Notes: a model not told the origin generated them from the sequence alone. A DNA stretch of 64,000 bases from Salaquimonas pukyongi (GCF_001953055.1 NZ_CP019044.1:496001-560000); one strand, 5' to 3'; counted from the first letter of the stretch, positions 30,786 through 40,717 are shown. Translations and numbers: made by a program.

Positions 30786-31111
30786 TGGCTTTGCCCGTTA
30801 CCGACCCGCTCCCCGCACTGGGTCCTGACCTGATAGTTAAGGAAAAATTAATATCGGCTTTGTTCTGGCCGGTCCAGCAGCGGCGCCGGTTCCCGGCATG
30901 GTTTCGCTTGAGACGGTTAATACTGCCGGTTAACGTTCGCCGGTCCCGGTGAATGCGCATGTGATCGCAAGAAGAGTCATCACCGTGGCGCTGCCGGCGG
31001 GAGGATTGCCGGCGATGAAAAGCGAAGTGGGCTGGAAAAGAGACTTGCAAATGGCGCGCCGGGACCGTATTTCAGCACCGGTCGCGCCAAGCCCATGGGG
31101 CGCGGATTTGT
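30786..31111. promoter_or_regulatory. 326-bp region with CtrA-like box between the PdhS-like kinase and tRNA-His
   Basis: No gene is seen. TTAA at 30837-30840 and TTAA at 30848-30851 are separated by exactly seven bases, the spacing of a CtrA box (TTAA-N7-TTAA). The pair lies about 52-66 bases before the kinase start, at a promoter position. A second TTAA pair near 30917-30934 has nine-base spacing and does not fit. The right part must hold the tRNA-His promoter. Confidence 0.5.
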
Positions 31112-31188
31112 GCGGTTGTAGCTCAGTTGGTTAGAGCGCTAGATTGTGGCTCTAGAGGTCGGTGGTTCGAATCCACCCAACCGTACCA
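31112..31188 (+). tRNA. tRNA-His (GTG)
   Basis: A complete 77-base cloverleaf with encoded CCA (31186-31188). The acceptor GCGGTTG pairs with CAACCGT. The D arm is GCTC-AGTTGGTTA-GAGC. The anticodon stem is CTAGA/TCTAG with loop TTGTGGC, so the anticodon is GTG. The T arm is GGTGG-TTCGAAT-CCACC. The discriminator is A73, the first pair is G1-U72, and the base before position 1 is T rather than G. This is the unusual alphaproteobacterial tRNA-His without G-1. Confidence 0.97.
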
Positions 31189-31283
31189 GTCCCCTTTGAT
31201 CACATGCCTGCAACACATTGATAATGCTGCCGCTTCTGGTGAGTGCATTTCCGTGCGTCGCCACGCGCCTCATGGCGACAGTC

Positions 31284-32180
31284 TTACGCTCCGCCCTTCA
31301 GGCTTTCCAGCCATTGCGGCATGCAACGCTCCAAGGACTGTTCCAGGGCGATTGCCTGATAGCCAAAGCGGGCGTGGAACTGGCTGGAATCAAGCATGGA
31401 ATTGGCAGGCCTTTTGGCTGCAGTGGGGTAATCGTCTGTAGTAATATCGAGAACCCTGGCTACAGGCCCGCCATGCCGCGCGCTGACAGCAAAGATCAGC
31501 CGGGCAAAATCCGCCCAATTCATGGACGCAGGCCCGCTAAAGTGGAAGGTCCCCCATTCGGCATCTTGCGGCCGCTCATGGACTTTCTTTGCTGCGGCAA
31601 TAAGGGCATTGGCGATTTCCCGTGCATCCGTGGGATTGCCGTGCTGATCGCTGATGATGGAAACTTCGTCCCTTTGAACTGCCAGGCGCAGCATGGTTTT
31701 GGGGAAGTTGGAGCCGGTCACGTCAAACACCCATGCGGTTCTTACAATGACGTGACGGGCGTTGGTTTTGCGGACGGCTTCTTCACCGGCCAGTTTGCTT
31801 TTCCCGTAGATGCCGGCTGGCGCGGTCGGATCATCCTCAACATAGGCTGTGGTTTTGCTTCCTGAAAAGACATAATCGGTGGAGACATGCAGCAAGGGAA
31901 TGCCGCGGCCTGCCGTTGCCTTGGCCAGCAGTTCCGGGCCGTTTGCATTGACCGCGAAGGCAGCTTTGCTGTCGCCCTCTGCCCGGTCTACCGCCGTATA
32001 GGCAGCAGCATTGATCACAACGTCGGGTTTGTGTTCATCAAGTGCCGAAGCGATGGTGTGGTCATCGGTGATGTCGAGACCGGGCCGTCCCAGGCAAATG
32101 ATATCACCATCTCTCTTTGCCGCTCCCCTTGCCAGGGCGTTTGCCACCTGACCTGATCGGCCTGCAACGAGTACGCGCAT
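31284..32180 (-). CDS. rfbD: dTDP-4-dehydrorhamnose reductase
   Basis: A 298-residue SDR enzyme for the last step of dTDP-L-rhamnose synthesis (NADPH reduction of dTDP-4-keto-L-rhamnose). It has the RmlD-type Rossmann start RVLVAGRSGQVANALA, the serine/threonine site HVSTDYVFSG, YGKSKLAGE with the YxxxK pair, and VRTAWVF. It is the last gene of rfbA-rfbC-rfbB-rfbD. Its ATG overlaps the rfbB stop by one base (TAATG). Confidence 0.95.
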   Translation of the reverse strand: MRVLVAGRSGQVANALARGAAKRDGDIICLGRPGLDITDDHTIASALDEHKPDVVINAAAYTAVDRAEGDSKAAFAVNANGPELLAKATAGRGIPLLHVSTDYVFSGSKTTAYVEDDPTAPAGIYGKSKLAGEEAVRKTNARHVIVRTAWVFDVTGSNFPKTMLRLAVQRDEVSIISDQHGNPTDAREIANALIAAAKKVHERPQDAEWGTFHFSGPASMNWADFARLIFAVSARHGGPVARVLDITTDDYPTAAKRPANSMLDSSQFHARFGYQAIALEQSLERCMPQWLESLKGGA

Positions 32181-33247
32181 TATGAAGCCTGTTTTGCGCT
32201 GCCCAAACGATCACCGGAATAGCGCTCCTTGCGAAGAGGTTCCCACCACCATTGATTGGCGAGGTACCAGTCCACCGTTTTGGCCAGGCCGCTTTCAAAA
32301 CTCTCCAGCGGTTCCCACCCAAGTTCAGTTTTGATTTTGCTTGCATCAATCGCATAGCGCCGGTCATGGCCGGGGCGATCTGAAACAAAGGTGATCAGAT
32401 CGCTGTAGGGCCGTCCGGAAGCACGGGGTTTTCGCTTGTCGAGCAAGGCGCAAACAGCCTCCACGACGTCAATGTTTTGCTGTTCGCTGTTCCCGCCGAT
32501 GTTGTAGCTTTCGCCGGGTTTGCCGGTTTTTACGACGGTTTCCAGGGCCCGGGCATGATCTTCCACAAACAGCCAGTCGCGAACGTTTTTTCCGGAACCG
32601 TAGACCGGCAGGGGTTTTTCTTCCAGGGCGTTGATTATGACAAGCGGAATGAGCTTCTCCGGAAAATGATAATATCCGTAATTGTTGGAACAGTTCGAGA
32701 TTACGACCGGCAGGCCATAGGTCTCGTGCCAGGCGCGCGCCAGATGGTCGGAAGATGCCTTGGAAGCCGAATAGGGCGAGGAGGGTGCGTAAGGGGTTTG
32801 TTCAGTGAACAATCCGCTGTCGAACGGCAGGTCCCCATAAACCTCGTCAGTGGAGATGTGGTGAAAACGGAAGGATTTTTGCCGGTCTTCCGGCAATTCG
32901 CGCCAGTATTCAAGCGCTGCATTGAGCAGTTGAAAGGTGCCAAGGATATTGGTTTCGATAAACTGCGAAGGGCCGTCTATGGACCGGTCCACATGGCTTT
33001 CTGCCGCCAGATGCATCAGCGCATCCACATCGTGGCGGCGCATGATTTCAAGCATGGCTTCGCCATCGCGGATGTCCGCCCGCTCAAAGCTGTATTGGGC
33101 GTTGTTTTCAATTTCCCGCAGTGAGGTCAGCGTGCCCGCATAGGTCAGGCAGTCGACGTTTACTACAAAGTCGCCGCTGGTTCCCACGAGATGCCGGCAA
33201 ACTGCAGATCCGATAAATCCGGCACCGCCGGTGACAAGTACTTTCAT
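32180..33247 (-). CDS. rfbB: dTDP-glucose 4,6-dehydratase
   Basis: A 355-residue SDR enzyme that converts dTDP-glucose to dTDP-4-keto-6-deoxyglucose. It has [19 protein letters not shown], the RmlB signature [25 protein letters not shown] with the catalytic Asp/Glu, and [10 protein letters not shown]. The ATG at 33247 overlaps the rfbC stop as ATGA, and in-frame upstream starts only extend into rfbC. It supplies the intermediate for RfbC and RfbD. Confidence 0.96.
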   Translation of the reverse strand: MKVLVTGGAGFIGSAVCRHLVGTSGDFVVNVDCLTYAGTLTSLREIENNAQYSFERADIRDGEAMLEIMRRHDVDALMHLAAESHVDRSIDGPSQFIETNILGTFQLLNAALEYWRELPEDRQKSFRFHHISTDEVYGDLPFDSGLFTEQTPYAPSSPYSASKASSDHLARAWHETYGLPVVISNCSNNYGYYHFPEKLIPLVIINALEEKPLPVYGSGKNVRDWLFVEDHARALETVVKTGKPGESYNIGGNSEQQNIDVVEAVCALLDKRKPRASGRPYSDLITFVSDRPGHDRRYAIDASKIKTELGWEPLESFESGLAKTVDWYLANQWWWEPLRKERYSGDRLGSAKQAS

Positions 33248-33822
33248 TGCACGCCCTGGCAACCGGCCGGTTTCATGGGTTGAACTTCGTGCAAACACGG
33301 GGCGTTTGCGTCTTTTTCAGACAAGGTGAATGCAACGCCGATATCGGGCCATTTTATTGAAAGGGCCGGGTCGGCATAATGGATGGAGCGGTCGTGCGCG
33401 GCCGAATAGTAATTGTCGACCTTGTAGGCAATCTGGGTGTTATCCTGCAGAGTGACAAAACCATGCGCAAAGCCGGCGGGGATGAATATCTGGTTGCCGG
33501 CTTCGGCGGTTAGTTCAATCCCGGCCCATTTGCCATAGTCGGGGCTTTGCGGACGAATATCGACCGCCACATCGAAAACCGCCCCTTCCAGAACACGCAC
33601 GAGCTTGGCTTGGGCAAGGGGAGAAATTTGAAAATGCAGGCCGCGGAGCGTGCCGGCCCTGGCAGAACAGGAATGATTGTCCTGAACAAATTCCTCCGTG
33701 ATACCCGCTTCGGCAAATTGCTTGTGGTTGTAGGTTTCGCTGAAAAAACCGCGGCTGTCTGAAAAACGCTCCGGCCGGATTTCGAATACCCGTTCCAGAC
33801 CAAGCGGCCTGACGGCAATCAC
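33244..33822 (-). CDS. rfbC: dTDP-4-dehydrorhamnose 3,5-epimerase
   Basis: A 192-residue cupin enzyme that epimerises C3 and C5 of dTDP-4-keto-6-deoxyglucose. Family marks are [25 protein letters not shown] with the catalytic histidine, [13 protein letters not shown] and [12 protein letters not shown]. The GTG at 33822 is chosen because it overlaps the rfbA stop (GTGA) and gives the usual family length. The longer reading runs back into rfbA. Confidence 0.94.
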   Translation of the reverse strand: MIAVRPLGLERVFEIRPERFSDSRGFFSETYNHKQFAEAGITEEFVQDNHSCSARAGTLRGLHFQISPLAQAKLVRVLEGAVFDVAVDIRPQSPDYGKWAGIELTAEAGNQIFIPAGFAHGFVTLQDNTQIAYKVDNYYSAAHDRSIHYADPALSIKWPDIGVAFTLSEKDANAPCLHEVQPMKPAGCQGVQ

Positions 33823-34697
33823 AGCGCGTCCCCCGCGGCAATCTTGTGCAGGTATTTTCCGTATTCCGACTTGCCCATTGCCTGTGCACGCCTGGCCAAA
33901 CACTCCCGGCTGAGAAAGCCCTGACTGAAGGCGATTTCCTCCGGGCAGAGGATGTTAATTCCCTGGCGGTGCTCCAGGGTTCTGACAAAGGCCGAGGCCT
34001 CGTGCATCCCGTCAAAGGTTCCCGTGTCAAGCCAGGCATATCCGCGCCCCAGCTTCTCCATATGTAGATCACCGCGCTCCAGATAGGCGCGGTTAACATC
34101 CGTAATCTCAAGTTCACCCCGTGCCGAAGGCTCGACGTGTGCAGCAATGTCGACAACATCATTGTCGTAAAAATAAAGGCCGGTTACTGCCCAGTTGGAT
34201 TTTGGAACTTGGGGTTTTTCTTCGATTGAGACAACTTTTCCAGACTCAGGGTCGATCTCCGCTACGCCATAGGCCCGTGCATCGCTGACCTGGTAACCGA
34301 AGATGGTAGCGCCGTTGTTTCGCTCTCTTGCTGCCCGGCATTTTGCCGAAAGCCCGCTGCCATAAAAAATGTTGTCGCCCAATATCAGTGCAACCGGATC
34401 TGCGCCGATAAAGTCCTTTCCTATAATGAAGGCTTCCGCCAAGCCGCGCGGATGAGCCTGTTCGCCATAGTCAAGATTAATGCCGAATTCAGAACCATCA
34501 CCAAGCAGCGCCCGGAAACCAGGCAGATCGCGCGGGGTGGAGATCACAAGAATTTCCTGTATCCCGGCCAGCATCAGAACGCTCAGCGGATAATAGATCA
34601 TCGGCTTGTCGTAAACCGGCAGCAATTGCTTGGATACAGGCAGCGTCAACGGGTAAAGCCGTGTGCCCGCGCCGCCTGCAAGAATAATCCCTTTCAT
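33819..34697 (-). CDS. rfbA: glucose-1-phosphate thymidylyltransferase
   Basis: A 292-residue nucleotidyltransferase that makes dTDP-glucose from dTTP and glucose-1-phosphate. Marks are the signature [45 protein letters not shown], and the C-terminal [16 protein letters not shown]. It heads the rhamnose genes, which overlap by 1-4 bases in the order A-C-B-D. A glycosyltransferase gene lies 67 bases upstream on the same strand with a 7-bp hairpin (34734-34752) between them. Confidence 0.96.
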   Translation of the reverse strand: MKGIILAGGAGTRLYPLTLPVSKQLLPVYDKPMIYYPLSVLMLAGIQEILVISTPRDLPGFRALLGDGSEFGINLDYGEQAHPRGLAEAFIIGKDFIGADPVALILGDNIFYGSGLSAKCRAARERNNGATIFGYQVSDARAYGVAEIDPESGKVVSIEEKPQVPKSNWAVTGLYFYDNDVVDIAAHVEPSARGELEITDVNRAYLERGDLHMEKLGRGYAWLDTGTFDGMHEASAFVRTLEHRQGINILCPEEIAFSQGFLSRECLARRAQAMGKSEYGKYLHKIAAGDAL

Positions 34698-34764
34698 AGG
34701 TGCCCCGGCTATTCCAATGCCAAAGTTGTCGTCACGTCTCGGCTGGAGACGTCAGAAATGCGCT

Positions 34765-35733
34765 TCATATTTTTCCCATCAGCGATGCCGCCAGGAAGCT
34801 CAATTGCCCTGGAAAAGTCTGGCGGAATATTCCTGCCCGCATGATCCGGTAGGGTCTTAGAAAAAACGTGCTCTTTCGCAGCGCGGAAAACTCGTCAAGC
34901 ACCTGGCAGTTTTCTGCCGGAAGCAGATGCCTGACCCTTTGAAGCGCTTTCAGATTGGTCTCGTTCCAACTGCGAAAGCGGGACCTGAGAACCAGTTTCA
35001 GGCGCATCATCCTGGCGCGCCAGGACGCGTTTTCGCCAATGAGATTACCACTGTGCTGGCGGTATTGCGTGAGCGGTTCCTCATCGTATCTAACCCTTCC
35101 GCCCAACGCGGTTACAAGGATGTACGCCCACCAGTCGTGACTAACGAACTGCCCGTCGACAGAGTGCTGTCTGAGCGCTGTCATCGCAGCACGGTTCATC
35201 ACGATCGTATTGCCGGCTGCGATGTTTTGAACGATGGCATTGCGGAATCCAGGCGGGCGGGAGAACCGGAGAGAGAGGCCGCGCTCCCGTCCGGCATCAT
35301 CGATTATCCGGGTTCTGGAGCAGTGCATGGCGGGCAGGTCTTCGGGCTGGTCGTTCAGCCATGCTACGGCGCGAGACAGCTTGGTTGGTTCCCAGATGTC
35401 GTCCTGATCGCAAAAGGCAAAATACTCGGCATCGATGGCATCATTCAGGATCAGCGATAGAAAGTTGGCTTTGCAGCGGGCGAGCAAAAGTTCGACGTCG
35501 CCGCCTCTGCCACAGGGCAGGGACAATTCGGAATTTCGCCTTATGATTGCAAAATTCCCCTTGGACCAGCGTCGCGCTGCCTTGTCTGCAATGGCAATGG
35601 TGTTGTCGGTAGAACCATCGTCTGACAGCCAGACATCAATCGCCGGATAGGATTGGCTGGCAAGCGAAGCCAACTGGTCCTGCAGGTACTGACCTCCATT
35701 ATATGCAGCAAGAAGAACTGCCACTTTCCGCAT
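34765..35733 (-). CDS. glycosyltransferase family 2, rhamnosyltransferase-like
   Basis: A 322-residue GT2 enzyme: MRKVAVLLAAYNGGQYLQDQ start, WLSDDGSTDNT, and the DxD-type site FAFCDQDDIWEPTKLSRAV. A later HDWWAYILVTALGG motif is common in rhamnosyl- and related transferases. The ATG at 35733 starts at the family core; a longer version adds an unconserved hydrophobic leader. Its place just before rfbACBD makes L-rhamnose a likely donor sugar, by context only. Confidence 0.85.
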   Translation of the reverse strand: MRKVAVLLAAYNGGQYLQDQLASLASQSYPAIDVWLSDDGSTDNTIAIADKAARRWSKGNFAIIRRNSELSLPCGRGGDVELLLARCKANFLSLILNDAIDAEYFAFCDQDDIWEPTKLSRAVAWLNDQPEDLPAMHCSRTRIIDDAGRERGLSLRFSRPPGFRNAIVQNIAAGNTIVMNRAAMTALRQHSVDGQFVSHDWWAYILVTALGGRVRYDEEPLTQYRQHSGNLIGENASWRARMMRLKLVLRSRFRSWNETNLKALQRVRHLLPAENCQVLDEFSALRKSTFFLRPYRIMRAGIFRQTFPGQLSFLAASLMGKI

Positions 35734-36133
35734 CACCCCAGACTGCACGACTCGCCCTTGCTGGCTCGGTGCGGCAATTCTGCGCACCAACACCAAAAAG
35801 TTTAACCTGATATTGCTGTGATTACTGAAGGGTCTGAAAAATAACAACAACAGAAAAGCAAATATCAATATAAATGTAAAAGATTTGACACAATGCCAGT
35901 TGTAAGAATCTGTAAATTATCAGAGTTTGGCGCCGATTTTCAATGGATGCAATGTATGCGGGCAGTTGGTGCACAGTTGGCTGTACAGCGTTCGCATGCA
36001 CATTGAGCAAGAATGAATGAGTGACGGCAGATGTCATCAAAACCCTGGGTGTCCGTGGTCGGTGTTTGCCGGCGTCTGTCTCCTCTGGGCAGGAAATGCC
36101 GTTCCGGGTTTGAACAGGTAATAGGGCGGCGTT
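35734..36133. promoter_or_regulatory. 400-bp divergent intergenic region
   Basis: It separates the minus-strand rhamnose operon from the plus-strand sulfation cluster and should contain both promoters. The central part (about 35800-35940) is AT-rich. A TTGACA hexamer is at about 35885-35890, but no good -10 box at 17 bases is visible. I see no gene, repeat or terminator. The last bases hold AGGG (36123-36126) before the TTG start of the fusion gene. Confidence 0.4.
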
Positions 36134-39100
36134 TTGGCGGATAAACCCAAACGGAGACCTGCAGCTGCAGCCGGCAGAAAACCTGTTGCCAGCAAAGACA
36201 GGCCAGCAGGCAATCCGGTTACAAAACGGCAGGGTGCAGGCAAGTCTGCACACAAGTCCACGGCACGAAAACGGCGTATCACCGCCGGCAGCAAGCGCAC
36301 CTGCATTCTGGTACTTGGCATGCACCGTTCGGGCACCAGCGCGCTGACGCGCGTGGTGTCGCTGATGGGGGCTACCCTGCCGAAACGGTTGATGGGAGCG
36401 GGCGGAGGCAACGAGGCCGGTCATTGGGAACCCGAGCGTCTGGTCGCCTATCACGACCAGATGCTTGCCGAGCTAGGATCCGCCTGGCATGACTTCAAGC
36501 CACTTGATCTGAAAGCCGTATCCGTTTCGCGCCGCGAGGCGATGACGGCCGACATCCGGGAAATTCTCGAAGAGGATTATGGCGATGCGCCGCTGATCGT
36601 GGTCAAGGATCCGCGCATCTGCCGCTTTGCGCCGTTCTTCAGCCAGGCGGCAGGCGAGGCAGGGTATGACGTCGCAACCGTCCTGACCTTTCGCAATCCG
36701 CTGGAAGTCATCGACTCGCTGATGGCACGGCGCGACAATTGGCCGAAGACATATGACACGCAGGACGCGGCCCTGTTGTGGCTGGCGCACAATCTGGAAG
36801 CTGAAAGGGCTTCACGGGAATTTCCGAGAGCCGTTGTTTCCTATGACGGGCTGATAGGAGACTGGAAGAAGCCGGTTTCGGCGATCGCCGCCGCACTTGA
36901 AAATCCGTTTGCCAATGCGTTGGACGACGTGGAAGCAGAGGTCTCGGCCTTCATCGATGAAAGACAGCGCCATCATACCAAAAGGCAGGAGGACGTGCTG
37001 CTCGACCCGCGCACCGCAGGCTGGGTATCGGACTGCTATTCGGCGCTGCGGGCACTGGAGGCTGGCCGGAATGTATTGAAGGCGAAGGCAGAACTCGACC
37101 GCGTCCACGCCGAATTTATCACCACGCTTCCCGTGCTGCAGCAGACAGTCGAGGCCCGGCGTAAAACAGCGCAGGAAAAGCAGGTGCTGGATGAACGCCT
37201 TGCGAGGGTTGAGGCCGAAGCGGAAGAGAAGGAGCGGATCCTTGCTGAACACGCCAACGTGCTGGAGCGGGAACGGGATGGCAGTCATGGCCGGGTTCAA
37301 TCGCTGACCGCCGAAGTGGCGCAAGCGAAGAAAAAGATTGCGCAGCTGGAATGTGAGGCATCGCAAGCACGGGCCCGGCGCGATGCCGCCGGGGAGGACG
37401 CTGCCCGCGACCGGGAAAAAGCCCGGGCAGCCGAAGCGCGCTTCTCCCAGGCCCAGGCGGAAATCGCAGACCTTCGACGCGAGATTGCAGCCAGGGAAAA
37501 ACTGCTGGCCGACGAGCGCCAAACTGCGGCTAAGCTGCATGAGCAACTGACAGCGGAACTGGAAACCGAGCGGGCTGAAAGACAGGCTCGGGAACAGCAG
37601 ACCGTGAGCTTGCAGGCGATGTTGGCCGAAGAGCGCTCGCAAGGCGAGGCACGGATCGCTGAACTGGAGAAAATGGCAGCGGAGAAGGATGCCAAGATTG
37701 GTGATCTGGAGCGGGACGGACAAGAAAGCCAGGCGCACATCACTGGTCTGCAGCAGGAGGTTGAGGAGAAAACTGGCCGCATCGCTGGCCTGGAACGGGA
37801 TGCCGCGGCGAATGCTGACCTGATTTCCGGTCTGAAGCAGGAGGTCGAGGAGAAAACAGGCCGCATCGCTGGCCTGGAACGGGATGTGGAACACCGCTCA
37901 CGCGAGGTCCGGGCCGCCCATACCCGGCTGCAACAGGTGACGCAGGAGTTCAGAAATTCCACCTCCTGGAAACTGACGGCGCCGCTGAGGGCGGTGAAGT
38001 ATGTTGGTATTGCTAGCTCAAGTTTACCCAGAGCGTTGACGAGAACGGCCCGCGTAACGCTTACCGCAGTCCGGTTTGGTGGCGGTGTACGCGCTACCAT
38101 CAGAAAAGTAATGCGGACATACAAAGCAGAGGGCCTTGAAGGACTTCAATGGCGTTACCGCGTTGCCAAGGAATTAAAACCCTCCGACGTTGCCCGAGTC
38201 AAAATTACACGCTCGATACATGACCCGTCTGGAGCCTGGATTCATAATGAAGGAAAGCTTCTTCCAAACGAGGAGAAAATCGCAGGGAGCTCTGAATTTT
38301 CTGTCAGTGAGGTCAAGCGAAAGGAGCTTGAAGCGCATGATACCTTTGAGGCGCGAAAGCGTGCTTGGAAATACGGTACTAACAACAGTCCATTACTATC
38401 TGCGAATGTATTTGGCCGACGATTACAGGATGCCATTCCAAACATTGAAAAAGGGCTGGTTCTGTCGGTAAGCCATGACAACTATCGAGAGGTTGTGGGT
38501 GGTGTACAATTATGCGTTCAACTCGAAGAGCGGCAATTTATCAATGATGGTTTCGCATATCTCAACGTGCATCCCCGCGAACCTTCGCCTTCGCTTGCAG
38601 AGTCTAGCAATGTCGAAGACTTTGTATTTGCAGTGGTGGCGAACGGCAGAGCGATAGGCGAGGTAACCGCATCATCGCTCATTGAAGAAGTTAAGAAACG
38701 TCAAACGGGTGATGCTGAGACGCACTGCACGATCCACGCATTGCTGGGTCATTCGCCAGAGGTGATCATTAATTTATTACATTCGCTGGGCGCGCAAACG
38801 ACACTTTTTTGGATCCATGACTACTTTGCGCTCTGCCCCAACTACAACTTGCTTCGAAACGACATTTCGTTCTGTGGCGCGCCTAGTCTACATTCCAACT
38901 CATGCAATATTTGCCTCTATGGTAGAGAACGTGCAACGCATTTAAAGCGCATTGAACGAATGTTCGATGAAATTGACATCGATGTCATTTCACCATCACA
39001 TTATGCATTGCAATTATGGAGGCAGAAAACAAAGTTGCGCTTCGGTCACGGGCATATCTTGCCTCATTTGACGCTAACGGACTCTCGGAAAGCTGAGTTG

Positions 39101-39616
39101 CGTTCTTCTCTCTCTGACGCTGACCCAATACGTATCGCATTCATGGGATATCCGACATATCACAAGGGCTGGCCGGTATTTCTCAAATTGGCTGAACGGT
39201 TTGCAGACGACCCGCGATACGAGTTTCATCACTTGGGACAAAAAAACCAGCGTAAGCCTTTTGTAAAATTCATGGAAGTGAAGACATCGGCGGGGAACAC
39301 CGAAATCATGACGAATGCGCTGGTGACGAAGAAAGTTGATGTGGTCTTGCTGTGGCCGGCGTGGCCTGAGACGTTCTCTTTTACTTTTTATGAAGCGCTG
39401 GCCGGTGGGGTTTTTGTGGTGACAAATCCACATTCCGGAAACATAGAACATCAGGTTCGTCAAAATGGCGGAGGTGTCATTTTATCTGATGAGCAGCAGT
39501 TGTACAGCGAATTTGAGGGAGACGCGTTGGTGAGTGTGGTGGAGAAACGGCGGGCAAATGGGCTAGTTATTGCGCGACCGCAGTTTAGCCAACTATCTCG
39601 CGCGTTTATTGTATAG
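36134..39616 (+). CDS. sulfotransferase - coiled coil - glycosyltransferase fusion protein
   Basis: An 1160-residue three-part protein. Residues 1-55 are a basic Lys/Arg/Ala/Pro tail. Residues 56-300 are a PAPS sulfotransferase domain: ILVLGMHRSGTSALTR (5'-phosphosulfate loop) and TFRNPLEVIDSLMARR (3'-phosphate site). Residues about 300-610 are a long Glu/Arg/Ala coiled coil containing a near-exact 28-residue duplication (QEVEEKTGRIAGLERD). Residues about 700-1150 are GT4-like: WIHDYFALCPNYN, GYPTYHKGWPVF and WPETFSFTFYEALAGG. The frame opens at TTG 36134 after two stops, with AGGG upstream; no earlier ATG exists. Composition changes from GC-rich to AT-richer near 38000, at the join before the GT part. 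It probably sulfates and extends a surface glycan from the cytoplasmic side. Confidence 0.85.
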   Translation: MADKPKRRPAAAAGRKPVASKDRPAGNPVTKRQGAGKSAHKSTARKRRITAGSKRTCILVLGMHRSGTSALTRVVSLMGATLPKRLMGAGGGNEAGHWEPERLVAYHDQMLAELGSAWHDFKPLDLKAVSVSRREAMTADIREILEEDYGDAPLIVVKDPRICRFAPFFSQAAGEAGYDVATVLTFRNPLEVIDSLMARRDNWPKTYDTQDAALLWLAHNLEAERASREFPRAVVSYDGLIGDWKKPVSAIAAALENPFANALDDVEAEVSAFIDERQRHHTKRQEDVLLDPRTAGWVSDCYSALRALEAGRNVLKAKAELDRVHAEFITTLPVLQQTVEARRKTAQEKQVLDERLARVEAEAEEKERILAEHANVLERERDGSHGRVQSLTAEVAQAKKKIAQLECEASQARARRDAAGEDAARDREKARAAEARFSQAQAEIADLRREIAAREKLLADERQTAAKLHEQLTAELETERAERQAREQQTVSLQAMLAEERSQGEARIAELEKMAAEKDAKIGDLERDGQESQAHITGLQQEVEEKTGRIAGLERDAAANADLISGLKQEVEEKTGRIAGLERDVEHRSREVRAAHTRLQQVTQEFRNSTSWKLTAPLRAVKYVGIASSSLPRALTRTARVTLTAVRFGGGVRATIRKVMRTYKAEGLEGLQWRYRVAKELKPSDVARVKITRSIHDPSGAWIHNEGKLLPNEEKIAGSSEFSVSEVKRKELEAHDTFEARKRAWKYGTNNSPLLSANVFGRRLQDAIPNIEKGLVLSVSHDNYREVVGGVQLCVQLEERQFINDGFAYLNVHPREPSPSLAESSNVEDFVFAVVANGRAIGEVTASSLIEEVKKRQTGDAETHCTIHALLGHSPEVIINLLHSLGAQTTLFWIHDYFALCPNYNLLRNDISFCGAPSLHSNSCNICLYGRERATHLKRIERMFDEIDIDVISPSHYALQLWRQKTKLRFGHGHILPHLTLTDSRKAELRSSLSDADPIRIAFMGYPTYHKGWPVFLKLAERFADDPRYEFHHLGQKNQRKPFVKFMEVKTSAGNTEIMTNALVTKKVDVVLLWPAWPETFSFTFYEALAGGVFVVTNPHSGNIEHQVRQNGGGVILSDEQQLYSEFEGDALVSVVEKRRANGLVIARPQFSQLSRAFIV

Positions 39617-39637
39617 CTGAGGGGGTGCACAAGGTTT

Positions 39638-40669
39638 ATGTCGGTGCATTGTTTCACAAGCATATCGTTTTCATACCTCAACAGAGCCCGTGTGCTGGGA
39701 GCTTCGATTAAGCAATATCATCCCGATTGGAACCTATGGTTACTTGTTTCTGATCGTGCTCCTGAGGGTTTTTCCCTTGATATCGAAAACGAGCCTTGGG
39801 ATCGACTCGTTTACATTACCGAGCTTCCAATCTCGAATATTGAAGGATGGATGTTCAAGCATGACGTGGTCGAGTTGTGTACCGCCGTCAAGGGCCCATT
39901 CTTGGAAGAGTTGCTAAAGACGAATGCCGAGAAAATATTTTACCTTGATCCAGACATTGCTGTTTTGAACAGTCTGGAGCCAATGCTCAAATTGTTGGAT
40001 GAACACTCCATACTTCTTACGCCACATCAGTTGGAGCCGGACGACGAGCCACAATCGGTTTGGGACAACGAGATATGTTCTCTGGCCCATGGAATCTACA
40101 ATTTGGGATTTATTGCAATTCGAAACGATGACGTTGGAAAAGATTGCGTACGTTGGTGGTCCAAACGCTGCAAGTCCTTCTGCTACGATGCGAAAGACAA
40201 GGGATTATTCGTTGATCAAAAGTGGTGTGACCTCATTCCGGCTTTTTTCGAACGGGTGCACATTTTGCGCGACCCCGGATACAATATTGCAAGCTGGAAC
40301 CTAAATCGCCGAAAAATTACTGCGTCGAAAGACGGCCAGTTTGTGGTAAACGGCGAATTCCCGATACGTTTCTACCATTTTACGAAGCTCGGCCCGATCG
40401 GGGACACGATGACGAGGCGTTACGCCGGCGACAATACGGAGGTGTATGAGCTATGGGCTTGGTACAAGCGCTGTATTGCCGAGGCAACCGATGATCGTAT
40501 CCCTGACCGCTGGTGGCATTATGGCGTTTACAGCTCCGGGAGCCAAATTCCAAAGGATGCCCGGGTTCTCTATCGTGATAGGGAGGACTTGATTGACCAT
40601 TTCCCCAATCCGTTTGACTCGTCAAATGGCGGGTATGAAGCTTGGTATAATAATGAAATCCAACAATAA
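39638..40669 (+). CDS. GT8-like glycosyltransferase
   Basis: A 343-residue GT-A enzyme beginning MSVHCFTSISFSYLNRARVLGASI. A DxD-type metal site is YLDPDIAVLNSLEPM at about residues 107-121. Further features are GIYNLGFIAIRND and FVDQKWCDLIPAFF, seen in GT8-like and related nucleotide-sugar transferases. No membrane helix is evident. It follows the fusion gene by 21 bases and has intermediate base composition. The donor sugar is unknown. Confidence 0.78.
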   Translation: MSVHCFTSISFSYLNRARVLGASIKQYHPDWNLWLLVSDRAPEGFSLDIENEPWDRLVYITELPISNIEGWMFKHDVVELCTAVKGPFLEELLKTNAEKIFYLDPDIAVLNSLEPMLKLLDEHSILLTPHQLEPDDEPQSVWDNEICSLAHGIYNLGFIAIRNDDVGKDCVRWWSKRCKSFCYDAKDKGLFVDQKWCDLIPAFFERVHILRDPGYNIASWNLNRRKITASKDGQFVVNGEFPIRFYHFTKLGPIGDTMTRRYAGDNTEVYELWAWYKRCIAEATDDRIPDRWWHYGVYSSGSQIPKDARVLYRDREDLIDHFPNPFDSSNGGYEAWYNNEIQQ

Positions 40670-40717
40670 GATGAAAAATTATTTAAATACAGTATTTGCA
40701 TTATACGAGTATTTACG

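Noticed and set aside
34734-34752. 7-bp hairpin between the GT2 gene and rfbA
   Set aside because: No T tract on the minus strand, so not called as a terminator.
35822-36454. 210-codon minus-strand frame in the 35.7-36.1 kb gap
   Set aside because: Most of it is opposite the start of the fusion gene; Cys/Arg-rich composition is not protein-like.
36812-37894. 360-codon minus-strand frame
   Set aside because: Antisense to the coiled-coil part of the fusion protein; low-complexity Leu/Gln/Arg translation with no domain.
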